A DNA stretch of 64,000 bases from NCBI GenBank assembly GCA_003194525.1, contig NBIV01000044.1:248001-312000 (forward strand). Reading direction: 5' to 3'. The notes below the pieces were generated by a model. That model did not search any database and had not been told where the DNA came from. It was given only the letters and a program-made list of their open reading frames with translations. How positions within the stretch are numbered: position 1 is the stretch's first letter; the number at the start of each line of letters is the position of its first letter. Below, one piece after another: positions 1 through 9,536 of this stretch. A program made the translations under genes and the position numbers. The stretch comes from Gracilariopsis chorda. Lineage: Eukaryota > Rhodophyta > Florideophyceae > Gracilariales > Gracilariaceae.

Positions 1-3000
1 CATCAGGTAATTCAAGTATCTCAACTGCTTATACAACCATGCCTCATTGAATTTGCGTCTTGCCATGTCTCCGTTTGCACCAAGGCCGACATCTCGTGTT
101 TCTCGAGTCCGGCTCCCGTCTTCAGGATCAATGAGCATTTCACATGTGTAGTACTTTTGAATCCATTCACGAGTCCTAATCAAAATGGTATTCTGCAACT
201 GGACGGTTGGGAAACGTTTGCTACATTTTGCACAATGAAGACCCGTGTTTTTGATACCTTCCCCAGAAGGTTTGAGTTGCATTCCAAGAAACTCGGTACT
301 AATGCCACATGCAACACATCCAATTGTTAAAGGATCAACGTCCCGGAACTTCTCTGCAGGAGAATGAGGTCCGAGAGCCAAATAGTTTCCAAGTCCATCA
401 AACTCTTCGTGGTCTCGCTTTTCAAACCGCCTTCCATCCAGACCTAAAGCTACGGCAATGCGACTTGCCTCGATGCCATCGATTGGTTCGCACAGTCTCA
501 AAATTGGTGGAAGAACTTGACTCTCCAGGTAGTACTTCACGTCGATCCTTAGCTTTCCTCCAGATGATTTCACCTCGTCAGGATGGTAAGCCTTGCCAGC
601 GACACCAGATGCATTCGTTGGTCCATCTGAAGTACAGATGACATACTTTATGTATTCTCCTTGTCTGATTGGTCTTTTCTCTCTCTTCATCATGCGAGCT
701 GCGACAGCTACATGAGGCGTGCTGTGTCCTTCAGGGTAGTCTTGAGGACGCTTGTTGAGTGCTCTGGTGATGACATACTTTGAGAGCGACACATCATTAT
801 TCTTCACTTGAGAAGTCAGATCACTGAGATATGTAATGATATTCCCCACAGCTTCATCAACATCTGCTGATTGTCCTTTGAAGATCTGATTGATGACATG
901 ATTTGACGCGTCATGAGACAAATCGCACCAGTCGTGTCTCACAAGATCAATTCCCTTCACTTCACGCACGGTTTTGTTGGGATTGTTTGGATCGGCCACC
1001 TTTAGAGCGGCATACTTCTTCTTCTTCAGTAGCAGCATCTTCTTGTATATGGCATCGATCTCTATTTCTAAAGTCCGATACTTCTTATTCACTTCTCTTT
1101 TCAATTCAGAACCAAGCTTTCGAACCTGTCCGATGCTCTCCATGCCTGTGTAAACGAAGAGCGAATCTGTGTCTCCGTATATAACCTTTGCATTGAATGC
1201 ATCTCGAGCAAGGTCCACAGTTTTCTGAAGAGTATCTCGTCCCTGCGACGTAACCATCTCTGCCAAAGGACGAGCAAAAAACCGTCCACTTTCAAACCCT
1301 AGACATCCGTATAGCGAGTTCGCCGTCAGCTTTATCGCAAGCTGGCGAATATCCAACTGCTGGGCTCTTAAGGTCTCTTTGCCTGCTCGCTGTCTCTCCT
1401 CCTTCAGGAGTTTCTTCACCTGCCTTCTCTGATCTACTAGACGACGAAGAACACGAGGGAGAACACCCTCTGGAATACTCTGGTTTGGAAGAGATAGAAA
1501 ACCAGGAAATCCGTTCTGACCATTAGACGAAGGGCCATCAAGAGATGTTGTGTGGTTTTTCCCGTTTCCTTCTGCATTCTTCTTGTAAAATTCGTCGAGA
1601 TGCAAGGTAGTGAAGCATATGTTAAACTCCTGGATGATTGAAGGGTACAAGGAATTGAAATCCAGCTGCAGTACATAGCGGTCGTAGAAACCTTTCACGG
1701 GCTCAAGTACAAGGCCTCCGGAATACTGCGGTTTTCTACGTGAGTTCTTACTCTTCCCGTTTTGTCGAGCAGCTTTCGAAGGTGCATTTGGAGCAGCAGC
1801 ATTGGTCTCTCTACTGCCTTCGACACCAGGACCACCATAACCGTGGATGTTGACCGGCACGTCGGCTTTTTCGTTCTTCACTAGGGCCCGCTCTGTTTCG
1901 TAAAGCTCAGCAACCTTTTCGCGTTCCCACCTGTTAAGCTTGTCAGGGAGCAGCAGCTTCGATTTTACATCTCCAGCGCTTGATGCATTTCCCCCATTCT
2001 TCGAGCCGATTAACTTGAATTCATGGCACAGTAGGTATTCGATACGCTCTGCCCTAGAACCGCGGAGAGAGTGAGACCACAGATTTCCGCTGATGCACGT
2101 AAGCTGTTTCGTCAATGGTAATACACTCAGATGGGCAGCAAGACGGCCTGAGGTTCTGGCTTCAAGAAGACATTCTGCGACAAGCATGCACAGCGACTCA
2201 GTCTTTTTAAACACTTCGGAAACCATGGACACATCGGTCATGCTCCGTAGCACAGTGGCTCGTGCATTCGGATTCGAGCCGCTCAATACGTTCTGAGATA
2301 ACGCAACTAAAGAGTAGTCTTTTTCCTTTGGAAGCAGGTCATTGGAGTGCATATGTGTGTCAACCACGAGACGTCCAGCCAATACATCAGATTTGAACCA
2401 CGATGATATCTCGTTGTTGTGTTTGATAACATTAGACAAATCACGTCTTTGCACTAATCGGCCCAGCCGACTCCACTCACGGCAACGCTTTGCGTTCATT
2501 CGGGCTAGAAGTACATCAAGACCGAATCCCAAAATACGATGGCCAATAAGTACATCGGGATCGAGGCGGAGTAAGCGAGAAAGGAAGTTGTTTAACAACG
2601 CTGATTCACTTGACAGTACCTCCACACCTCCGCCACAGGCAAGAGCAGAGCGAGCATGATTAGAGAAACCGAAAGGAAGGCTCATGCCATCAGGGGGCCG
2701 AATGAGCACAAAGTCTCTTGTTCCCCGAGCACCGCCTGCTTCAAGTTCCGCATCATGAAGTGGTCCGTTAAGCGGTACTTCTCGCAGAAACAGTCCTGAT
2801 ATCATAACTATCTCATGAGCACCAGTCTTGTTGTTCAGTACCGTCTTCGTTTGAATGCAGAGCGCAGATACTGGAGGAGGTTCCTTTGTGGCCAAATCCA
2901 AGGGCACGATAATGTCATTAGGACAGGGGACAGTGAGGGTGAACTTTGCATGGGAAACCTTGGATTGGGAAGGAACAGCGTTTGCTAATCGGATCCATCC

Positions 3001-4461
3001 TGGACCGCGAAGTTTCCGCTTTAGACACAGAGCTTCCGACGCAGAGGAACGAGTGCCAAAGACGCGACTAAAGGTTGCACCAGTAGAGTCTGGACCAAGT
3101 CGGTTGATACTCTCGTACGGGATCTTGACCTTAAGATATTCCGTAGGTTCACGAGGAGCATGAAGATCACTAAACGGGCAGGAGCGGATGACTTTCTTCG
3201 CCTTGACCTCTGAAGGTAGATTAGAACCAGAGCGGATTGCTGTAGCGCCGAGTCGTGTGCTTTTCTGGGTGCTGCTACCAAGTAATATCTTGGTAACTTC
3301 TCCATAAACATCTGGTATGATCTTGACTGCTTCATCCGTGATCCTCCCATCAGGTGCGCGCTTGGTCTTCCGGGGTAATACGTGAAGAACTCGGTCCATT
3401 CCTTTGACTTGCACACATACACTCGCAAACTGATCAGACTCAACGGAACCTAGAGGAACCTTTCCAAACAGGTAAAGTTGTTCACCGCCGTTGACACGCA
3501 TTTCATGAGCGTCAGTCCAAAACATAACTACATGACCTTGAGCGTCTCGAGCCATCGGCAAATTAGACTGAGGTTGACCCATTGTGCTTGGAGGAGGACC
3601 CATCTTTGGGAAAGGCATGCGTCTAGCGATAGTGGAAGGAAGAGGTCGTTTCATAACATTCTCAGGAGCTGGGATATTAGGCAGGTTCTTGATGGCAGCG
3701 TCTGCGGCCGCAACGAGGGCTTCTCCATCAATTGAATCATCAAGAATGAGATTCGGCTGATTCGGCTGATTCGTCGGTAGAGCATCCTTCCTCGGAATCA
3801 TAGGAGGTTTCGACGGTGAGGGCATGGGTGGGGGGGCTTCATATTCATCCTTCGGAGGCTGGTTAGGTTCATAGGCGAACAGATCCCCGCCTACGTGGTC
3901 TAAGGCTGGTTGGGGCGGAGCTTCGAAAAGAAGGTCACCAACTGACTGAGATAGTGCTCGTTTCTTCTTTCTGGCAGCACGAGCAGATTTGAGATGCTTA
4001 TCGAAGTCGGCATTCAACATTGAAGTGTCTAAAACGCGTGCACCATTATCCTGTTGCTGTTCGTTCTTCTGAGGACCATTCGATTGAAGAGTATTGAAGA
4101 AAGCGGTAGGAACACGTTTGGCAGGGGCCGTATTCGCACGACGAACCCGTGGGGCATTTGTGCGCTTTCTCTTCTTCTCGCCTTCAGAACGGACGAGAGA
4201 TAGCTCATCTTCCATTTCGAACTCTTGTTCCATGACATAGTCGTCGTCATGATGATTATTAGAGGCGATGAATTCTCGGGCTTCTTTTCGCTTTTGCGCC
4301 GCAATCGCTGCGTAAGTGGCCTCATCGACAGTCTCGTAGATATCAGCCTCTTCTCGGACCTCGTAATCAGCTGTACGCGTTTTCCCACTAGCTTTACGAG
4401 CGGCCAAATCGGCAATTGCGGACTGCACGCTGTCGCGGAGCCCGCGCGCGGAACGACGCAT
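1..4461 (-). CDS. POLA1: DNA polymerase alpha catalytic subunit (C-terminus beyond window)
   Basis: This is the family-B catalytic subunit of the polymerase alpha-primase complex, which extends RNA primers at nuclear replication origins and on the lagging strand. The reading frame is open from the ATG at 4461 to base 1: 1487 codons with no intron and no stop. The N-terminus has the acidic, basic-patch region typical of Pol alpha (residues about 1-180). The exonuclease-like domain carries VLIGHRILGFGLDVLL near 2500. Motif A is DFNSLYPSII around D934 (plus coordinates about 1662). Motif C is YGDTDS near residue 1097 (about 1173). The first C-terminal zinc motif (CVACG..CAKC) is at 230-330. Human Pol alpha is about 1460 residues, so roughly the last 100 residues, with the second zinc site, lie outside the window. 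A palindromic E2F-type site sits about 220 bp upstream of the start. Confidence 0.97.
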   Translation of the reverse strand, partial: MRRSARGLRDSVQSAIADLAARKASGKTRTADYEVREEADIYETVDEATYAAIAAQKRKEAREFIASNNHHDDDYVMEQEFEMEDELSLVRSEGEKKRKRTNAPRVRRANTAPAKRVPTAFFNTLQSNGPQKNEQQQDNGARVLDTSMLNADFDKHLKSARAARKKKRALSQSVGDLLFEAPPQPALDHVGGDLFAYEPNQPPKDEYEAPPPMPSPSKPPMIPRKDALPTNQPNQPNLILDDSIDGEALVAAADAAIKNLPNIPAPENVMKRPLPSTIARRMPFPKMGPPPSTMGQPQSNLPMARDAQGHVVMFWTDAHEMRVNGGEQLYLFGKVPLGSVESDQFASVCVQVKGMDRVLHVLPRKTKRAPDGRITDEAVKIIPDVYGEVTKILLGSSTQKSTRLGATAIRSGSNLPSEVKAKKVIRSCPFSDLHAPREPTEYLKVKIPYESINRLGPDSTGATFSRVFGTRSSASEALCLKRKLRGPGWIRLANAVPSQSKVSHAKFTLTVPCPNDIIVPLDLATKEPPPVSALCIQTKTVLNNKTGAHEIVMISGLFLREVPLNGPLHDAELEAGGARGTRDFVLIRPPDGMSLPFGFSNHARSALACGGGVEVLSSESALLNNFLSRLLRLDPDVLIGHRILGFGLDVLLARMNAKRCREWSRLGRLVQRRDLSNVIKHNNEISSWFKSDVLAGRLVVDTHMHSNDLLPKEKDYSLVALSQNVLSGSNPNARATVLRSMTDVSMVSEVFKKTESLCMLVAECLLEARTSGRLAAHLSVLPLTKQLTCISGNLWSHSLRGSRAERIEYLLCHEFKLIGSKNGGNASSAGDVKSKLLLPDKLNRWEREKVAELYETERALVKNEKADVPVNIHGYGGPGVEGSRETNAAAPNAPSKAARQNGKSKNSRRKPQYSGGLVLEPVKGFYDRYVLQLDFNSLYPSIIQEFNICFTTLHLDEFYKKNAEGNGKNHTTSLDGPSSNGQNGFPGFLSLPNQSIPEGVLPRVLRRLVDQRRQVKKLLKEERQRAGKETLRAQQLDIRQLAIKLTANSLYGCLGFESGRFFARPLAEMVTSQGRDTLQKTVDLARDAFNAKVIYGDTDSLFVYTGMESIGQVRKLGSELKREVNKKYRTLEIEIDAIYKKMLLLKKKKYAALKVADPNNPNKTVREVKGIDLVRHDWCDLSHDASNHVINQIFKGQSADVDEAVGNIITYLSDLTSQVKNNDVSLSKYVITRALNKRPQDYPEGHSTPHVAVAARMMKREKRPIRQGEYIKYVICTSDGPTNASGVAGKAYHPDEVKSSGGKLRIDVKYYLESQVLPPILRLCEPIDGIEASRIAVALGLDGRRFEKRDHEEFDGLGNYLALGPHSPAEKFRDVDPLTIGCVACGISTEFLGMQLKPSGEGIKNTGLHCAKCSKRFPTVQLQNTILIRTREWIQKYYTCEMLIDPEDGSRTRETRDVGLGANGDMARRKFNEAWLYKQLRYLNYLM

Positions 4462-4683
4462 TTTGAAGACTTGCGTTTACGAGCAGTCCAAGCGCTTAAA
4501 GGAATTGTTTACCCTGACTTGACTGCGGAGTATGATCAAACGACGATGAGGTTTCGTAGCAAATGGTCTAGTTGAGTAGAGACGAGCGGCCGGAAGGGCC
4601 ATTAGATGTTAATTAACACGAGCTCCAGTAGGGTTGGCGGCAAACAGGTGTTTCGGTGTATGTTTGTACCCAACCGAGAACCA

Positions 4684-4697
4684 TTTTGGCGCCAAAA
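4684..4697. promoter_or_regulatory. Palindromic E2F-DP type site upstream of POLA1
   Basis: TTTTGGCGCCAAAA is a perfect 14-bp palindrome. Each strand contains TTTGGCGC, which fits the E2F-DP consensus TTTSSCGC. It lies about 220 bp upstream of the POLA1 ATG. POLA1 is a classic G1/S E2F target in plants and animals, so the site probably drives S-phase expression. The function is inferred; the match and palindrome are seen directly. Confidence 0.6.
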
Positions 4698-5749
4698 AAA
4701 CTGCATCGCTGAAACTGAAAAGCATTTTTGAGTTCTTAGCCGTGTTTTCTTTCAATCTCTTCTGTGATCCATCTACCTTCGGTAGCTACAAGGTTTTAAG
4801 TTTATCTGCCAGCTGTCTATTCTTGTCACCTGTGGTAAGATACCGTTGGTACCGAAGGTAGCGCTACCGTTTACCCTTGGTAGTGTGGGAGCCCGTACGC
4901 GCATCGGTCGGCCTTTGAAACACAGCGCGTGCTAGCCTTCTAACCCGTAGCCCTTATCCTGCGTAGCCTTTCCTTGATGAAAATAGCGGGCTGGTAAGGG
5001 CGCGAGAAAACTGTGGGGTTCGAGTCCAATCCTCGGCAGGAACGGAATACGTTCGGCGGCAACCTTGAGAGGGAACAACTAGAACCTTTAGCCACAGCGG
5101 TCAGCGACGCGCCTGGCTTGCTCCCCAATGAGTGTTTGAGAATTCCCCTTGTCAAGATGGGTCCGTCAAAGTACGTACGTACCTGGTGTCTACGAGCAAT
5201 TCCTTTTCCTGTGCCCGAAGCAGCTTCCATTTATGGAACAAAATACTCATGCTATTGAGGTTGGCTTTTGGACATATCTCTGTACTGGTATCGCGCATGA
5301 CGCATAAGTCACCATCTACATTAACATAGTGAAAGGATGGTCCTGGTCTTTACTTGATGCACGCCCAGGTTTTATACAAGTCAGTCAGTTTCTTTCGTAT
5401 CTGAATAGTTGACACCATCGTCACCAAGATGTGGTTGCAATGGGTGTAAACAAATGATGTAGCGGATAAGGGATCCACATGATACACATCTGGGGTAGAG
5501 TCACAATCGAAGAGTGCCATGGCACTGCGTAGGAATCCAGTTTGAAGAGAATAGATGAAAAGCAGGGGGGATTCTGGAGCAATAGTGCTCCAAACGGCAA
5601 TACGGGCATCTGACGCCGCGAACTTTCATGATGCCTCCGAGTGCCCTCAGAGCCAAAAACCATCCAAAAGTCGCAAACCAGAGTTGTCATAACCAACCTT
5701 CAAGCGAAGGAGTACAACATGCTTCATGACATCCTATATCGATGAACCT

Positions 5750-5792
5750 CCTCCGAAACCTCTATCCACGCTGTGGATAGAGGTTTCGGAGG
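5750..5792. repeat. Perfect 20-bp inverted repeat (hairpin, 3-nt loop)
   Basis: The arm CCTCCGAAACCTCTATCCAC (5750-5769) is followed by the loop GCT and a perfect reverse complement (5773-5792). The structure lies about 75 bp past the stop codon of the bL31m gene, on its transcribed strand, so it may be a 3'UTR stem-loop or processing signal. No T-run of terminator type and no mobile-element ends are visible. Confidence 0.85.
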
Positions 5793-5867
5793 GTCATCGG
5801 TACAGGTTGATTTCCACGGAAGTTGAGAGATACGCACACCAACCATGTTATAACGCGACAGCTTTAA

Positions 5868-6472
5868 TTAAGACTCACGAAACTTGTTTTCGAATGCAGC
5901 GCGACGACCGATCTTGCGCGTGCCTTTGGACGGAACACCGGTGAAACGTTCATGTGTGAGGTAATCTACTTCAAGGAATTTTGTGGTGATCTCAAGTGTT
6001 GGATACGGACGTTGCCACGCATGCAAAGTCATCACACTGGCACCGTTTGTGAGGACGATCCGAACACGATGCATCATAGGGTGGATGCCTGGGCGCATGA
6101 TGAATCTAGGCGCATTACATATTAGAGACAAGATGTGCGTTAGTTTCGGTATTGATGAGGCGAGAAGGGATTGGACTGTATCGCTCAGGGGAAAGAAGAA
6201 AAAAAGCTTTTCTCGTCACGTTTCATCCGAGAGATTCCTACATGTAGCGGTTGTGTTTTCATCATCGCGGTACTTGACTTTCGTATCAAAGATAAAGGTA
6301 GATGGTATTACTCACATTCAAGGTCACAAGGTAAATACGAGCGGACGCCTGCAGCTGGTTGAGGCACAGCCGGGTCGAGGGACATCGATCTCAGCAACGA
6401 ACGGCGAGCGTACAGCGGTCGAACAACGAGACGAGAGCCACCGACGAGGACCACGGGAAGCTTACACCGCAT
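5868..6472 (-). CDS. Mitochondrial large-subunit ribosomal protein bL31m (two exons)
   Basis: Proposed structure: exon 1 6472-6316, intron 6315-6089 (227 bp), exon 2 6088-5868, giving 125 residues. Exon 2 begins IHP and continues HRVRIVLTNGASV..., with D-x4-H and GRRAAFENKF near the end. This follows the bL31 pattern (IHP, a short beta segment, a C-terminal G-R-x2-x-F motif). Exon 1 is rich in Arg and Ser with few acidic residues, as expected for a mitochondrial presequence. The donor is GTGAGT, CTAAC is a good branch site about 50 nt before the acceptor, and the total is divisible by three. The next upstream AG would give the wrong frame. An unspliced start at 6131 is possible but would run through the branch site. 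The family call is moderate because bL31m proteins diverge strongly. Confidence 0.55.
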
Positions 6473-6783
6473 GTTATTTCTGTACACGTATGTTGAAAAT
6501 TCGTCGGAGTGCGGTGGAGGCCGGGCAACGGCACTCGCAAGATCGTCTTGTTTCACGCAGCTTGGGGCATGATCACACCGGGTTGATCAGGGAAATCTGC
6601 CTTGGGCACGGCGGTAGCGGTAACCCACCCGGAACGGTTGCGCCTTGATATGCACGCGTTCTCTGTGCGGAAAACTGCCACCTGAGGCTGCACAGAACGT
6701 ACGACAAAGTTCTCAAGAGGACACAATGGAATGAATGGTAGGGAAACATGTAAAAGAAGCACAGAGTTTGTCTAACAAAGAAA
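6473..6783. other. Spacer between bL31m and the DJ-1 gene
   Basis: 310 bp that must hold the bL31m promoter and the 3' end of the DJ-1 transcript. I see no coding or RNA feature. Confidence 0.5.
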
Positions 6784-7455
6784 TTAATCTCTAGTGACAA
6801 GCATGTCGGATGCAATCTTATCTGCTTTCTCCTTGCCGTACAAAGCTTCAACAATCGCTAGGGCCCACTTGATGGCCGTTCCTGGTCCAGTTCCAGTAAT
6901 AAAGGTGCCATCTTTGCCCACAACAACATCTGCCTCGGCCTTTTTAACAATCTGCTTCACGAAGCCATCAGCCGGGTAGCAGGTGGCATCCACGCCATCG
7001 AGCAAACCATGCGAGGCAAGCACTACAGCGGGCGAAGCACATACCGCAGCGACTATCCTTCCAGAACTGGCGGCGTCCTTCAGTAGCGCGGTGAGCTTCT
7101 CCGAATCGCGCAGTCGTTCGGCGCCGGGCATACCTCCTGGCAGGGCGATGGCATCGTAAGGTGGGGTGGCGTCGGCGACTAGAATGTCCGCCTTGTAGCT
7201 CATGCCACGCGACATGTTGACCTCCAGGGAGGATTCGACGGAAGCGAGGGTGACATCGGCTCCGGCGCGACGCAGCGTATCGACGGCGGCAGCCGTCTCG
7301 ATCTCTTCTGAACCGGTGCCAATGGTGACGAGGACTCGACGGGGAGCCATGGCAGTCATATGAGGTCTCGCGTTGACGCGCGATGGAAGACGGGGGTGTC
7401 GGATTTGAATGGGACTGGGAACAAAGAAAGCCGGCTTAGAGGTGTGGTCGCTCAT
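6784..7455 (-). CDS. DJ-1/PfpI family protein (PARK7-like)
   Basis: A 223-residue protein of the DJ-1 family: redox-responsive chaperone, glyoxalase III or protein-deglycase type, built on a flavodoxin-like fold. The core begins RRVLVTIGTGSEEIE with the conserved Glu. It contains ALPGGMPGAERL and the nucleophile elbow AAVCASPA (Cys equivalent to Cys106 of human DJ-1), and ends GTGPGTAIKWALAIVEAL as in human DJ-1. The ATG at 7455 was chosen because codons upstream in frame lack DJ-1 similarity. It leaves about 35 residues rich in Pro, Ser and Arg that could be an organelle transit peptide. There is no intron. It lies on the same strand as bL31m, with about 310 bp between them. Confidence 0.92.
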   Translation of the reverse strand: MSDHTSKPAFFVPSPIQIRHPRLPSRVNARPHMTAMAPRRVLVTIGTGSEEIETAAAVDTLRRAGADVTLASVESSLEVNMSRGMSYKADILVADATPPYDAIALPGGMPGAERLRDSEKLTALLKDAASSGRIVAAVCASPAVVLASHGLLDGVDATCYPADGFVKQIVKKAEADVVVGKDGTFITGTGPGTAIKWALAIVEALYGKEKADKIASDMLVTRD

Positions 7456-9536
7456 GTTCCACTCGCGCTTCGCTTGAGGGGGGGGTGCCTGTTTGAACAC
7501 ATGAATCACAGTGCGGAACAAGCTGCCATCAACCGGACCAAGTGCGTTCGCCGCACCTCGCCCGCTACGGATAGATAAAATCGTCAATATTTTTGTTGTT
7601 GCGCACTGTGCGAAATTCGCACTGCGAATGTGCCAAGGTCGCACTGCGAAACGATCACGGCAAACGTTCAAACAGTATATTCAACTCAGGGGCCACGTCA
7701 ACGAACATATCGCTCGCCGCTTTCCATATCGGTGAATCCGCCCTTTATGTGTCACAAGTAGATAGGATTACAGACACCGAGCCTCCGTTCCACATGGTCG
7801 ATGACAGAGTACCAAACCCGTGCATCCGGCCCGTTCGATCGTTCCATACTCCGGGCTCTTGAGAGCAACTCAATATCCAACACACCAAACTCGCTCGCTG
7901 CGTAAAACCATGTCGCAAAGAATAGGAGTCGTGAGGCCGGACACATTCACTTGCACAAACGCTCAAGTTCAGCACGAGGGCTTGCCGTACTTGATATAGC
8001 ACTAATCAAGACATTCGTGCCGCTCATATGTGTCCTGTGCTTTGCTTTCCAACGACGGGTCGTCCCAATCAGCAATGCATCCTTGTTAAATAGGAAGGGA
8101 GCGCTATCAACATTAATCCTTCATCTCCAATGCAACACCACAAGGGAGAGAGAGGTCAATAGTTGGTCCTCTAGCGAAACGTATCTGCTTCACTCCTGCT
8201 TTTCTGAGGCTCTTCATGCTCTATACGCCTTGCTCGAGGTTCAGTCTTTCCTTGCTAAGGTGTTCGCAACTGCAGTAACCCTTTTACACACTTTGCACAG
8301 GTACAGTACTGTCGTACGGGTCAGGGATAGGCTTCTACTTGAAATACTGCCACGCGTCTCTTTATATTAATCAGGAGTTTTTGTTGTAGCAACTTATTCC
8401 ATGAATACAAACTCTCTCCACCATCGAGACACATGAAATTTATCATATCAAGTATGAGTTATATCGACGAGCGAGCGCAGATTACGGGGCACGAGAAGGG
8501 GCAAAATTGGACCCGAGCGGTAGGCGAGGTTCCAATTCTCCCTTCAAGTGACCTGCAATTGCACCACTTCGTTAGTACTATAACTCATACAAATCCTCAC
8601 CGATTGAGTGTGATTACCATGGACCGCCGAGTAATACTCACTGCTCCGGTGCGATAACCATCAAAAGCCTCATTCGGTACAGGTACCGTTCAACAAGCCC
8701 TTTAGCTGATTTCATTTGTCGTAAGTTACAAGGGCAGACTTCTACCAAGGGTTAGCGGTACCGTTGGTAAGGGTTAGCGCTAACCCTTTACACGCCTGAA
8801 GTCCATGGCCAAACTCTAGAGCCGCGATTATTCCCAATGGACCACCTTCGGTCCCATTCACTAGTAGACCCTTCGCTTTATCGAGAGGAGGGTGCGCCTT
8901 TGAGATACAGTACGTAAGACCTTCAAGCTCTGAAGTCCATATTCTCGTATCGCGCAGGGGTGCAGAGACCTTATGTTCAATCTCGTGCTTCGCATAAAAG
9001 CATCATACGGGGACTTTTATCAAAGTCTTCTCAATATGTACAACACGTCGGTGTCTGGCATATCCACCGCTGTCACGGACGTACCCTTCTACCATGGGTA
9101 GCGTAAGGTTACTGCCCGTATGTGATTTCTGCCTTGGCAAACATCATCGAGTTCATTCTACTAGTCTAGTTCGGCTGCCTACGTCGGTGCTGCTTACTTT
9201 CCATGGGTGTTCGGCATAACTCATCGTCTCACCGTCTCGGCAGGCACCATTGTTGACATCTAACATGAAGTGTCCTAAGGACGAAGTATAGTAGCCGATG
9301 AATATCAGACAGCCACAGGTGAAGCTCCTTGCGTTTCCACATAATCTTCTCGACGCGCAAAGAGTACGTACAGTTTGAGTTCCATGCCAGGCTCAGCCAT
9401 ATCGAAAACAAAACATCCACTACCTCAGAGTCACTACTGTCCTGCTTCTGTGGCAAAACATTCGAAAGTTAAACGTCGCAGTGTATCGCTGCAGCGAAGT
9501 TACTGCAGCAAAGGTTCGCAGGTCCCTGCAACACCA
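7456..9536. other. Long spacer with short palindromes
   Basis: About 2.1 kb without a supportable gene. It contains AAGGGTTAGCG at 8747-8757 and the perfect 20-bp palindrome at 8769-8788, plus a related TACC..GGGTAGCG sequence near 9090-9105. Open frames here are short and lack domain signatures. Confidence 0.55.
8769..8788. repeat. Perfect 20-bp palindrome
   Basis: AAGGGTTAGCGCTAACCCTT equals its own reverse complement. A half-site copy (AAGGGTTAGCG) lies 12 bp upstream, and related half-sites recur in other spacers of this window (4857, 31934, 36134, 57316). It could be a dimeric transcription-factor site or a remnant of a short mobile element. Confidence 0.8.

Larger units (their letters stand above)
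4462..5867. other. Spacer upstream of POLA1
   Basis: About 1.4 kb with no gene I can support. It holds the E2F-like palindrome at 4684-4697, a 12-bp palindrome GGTAGCGCTACC at 4857-4868 and the 20-bp-arm hairpin at 5750-5792. The short open frames here show no recognisable domain. Confidence 0.6.

Noticed and set aside
5015-5040. T-arm-like GGGTTCGAGTCC followed by CTCGGCA
   Set aside because: The T-stem does not pair (TGGGG against CCAAT), and no matching acceptor or D-arm lies upstream.
5983-6648. 221-codon plus-strand open frame
   Set aside because: It is antisense to the bL31m gene, has no domain and looks composition-driven.
8747-8788. Telomere-like GGGTTAG sequence
   Set aside because: Only isolated heptamers inside palindromes, never in tandem; not an interstitial telomere array.
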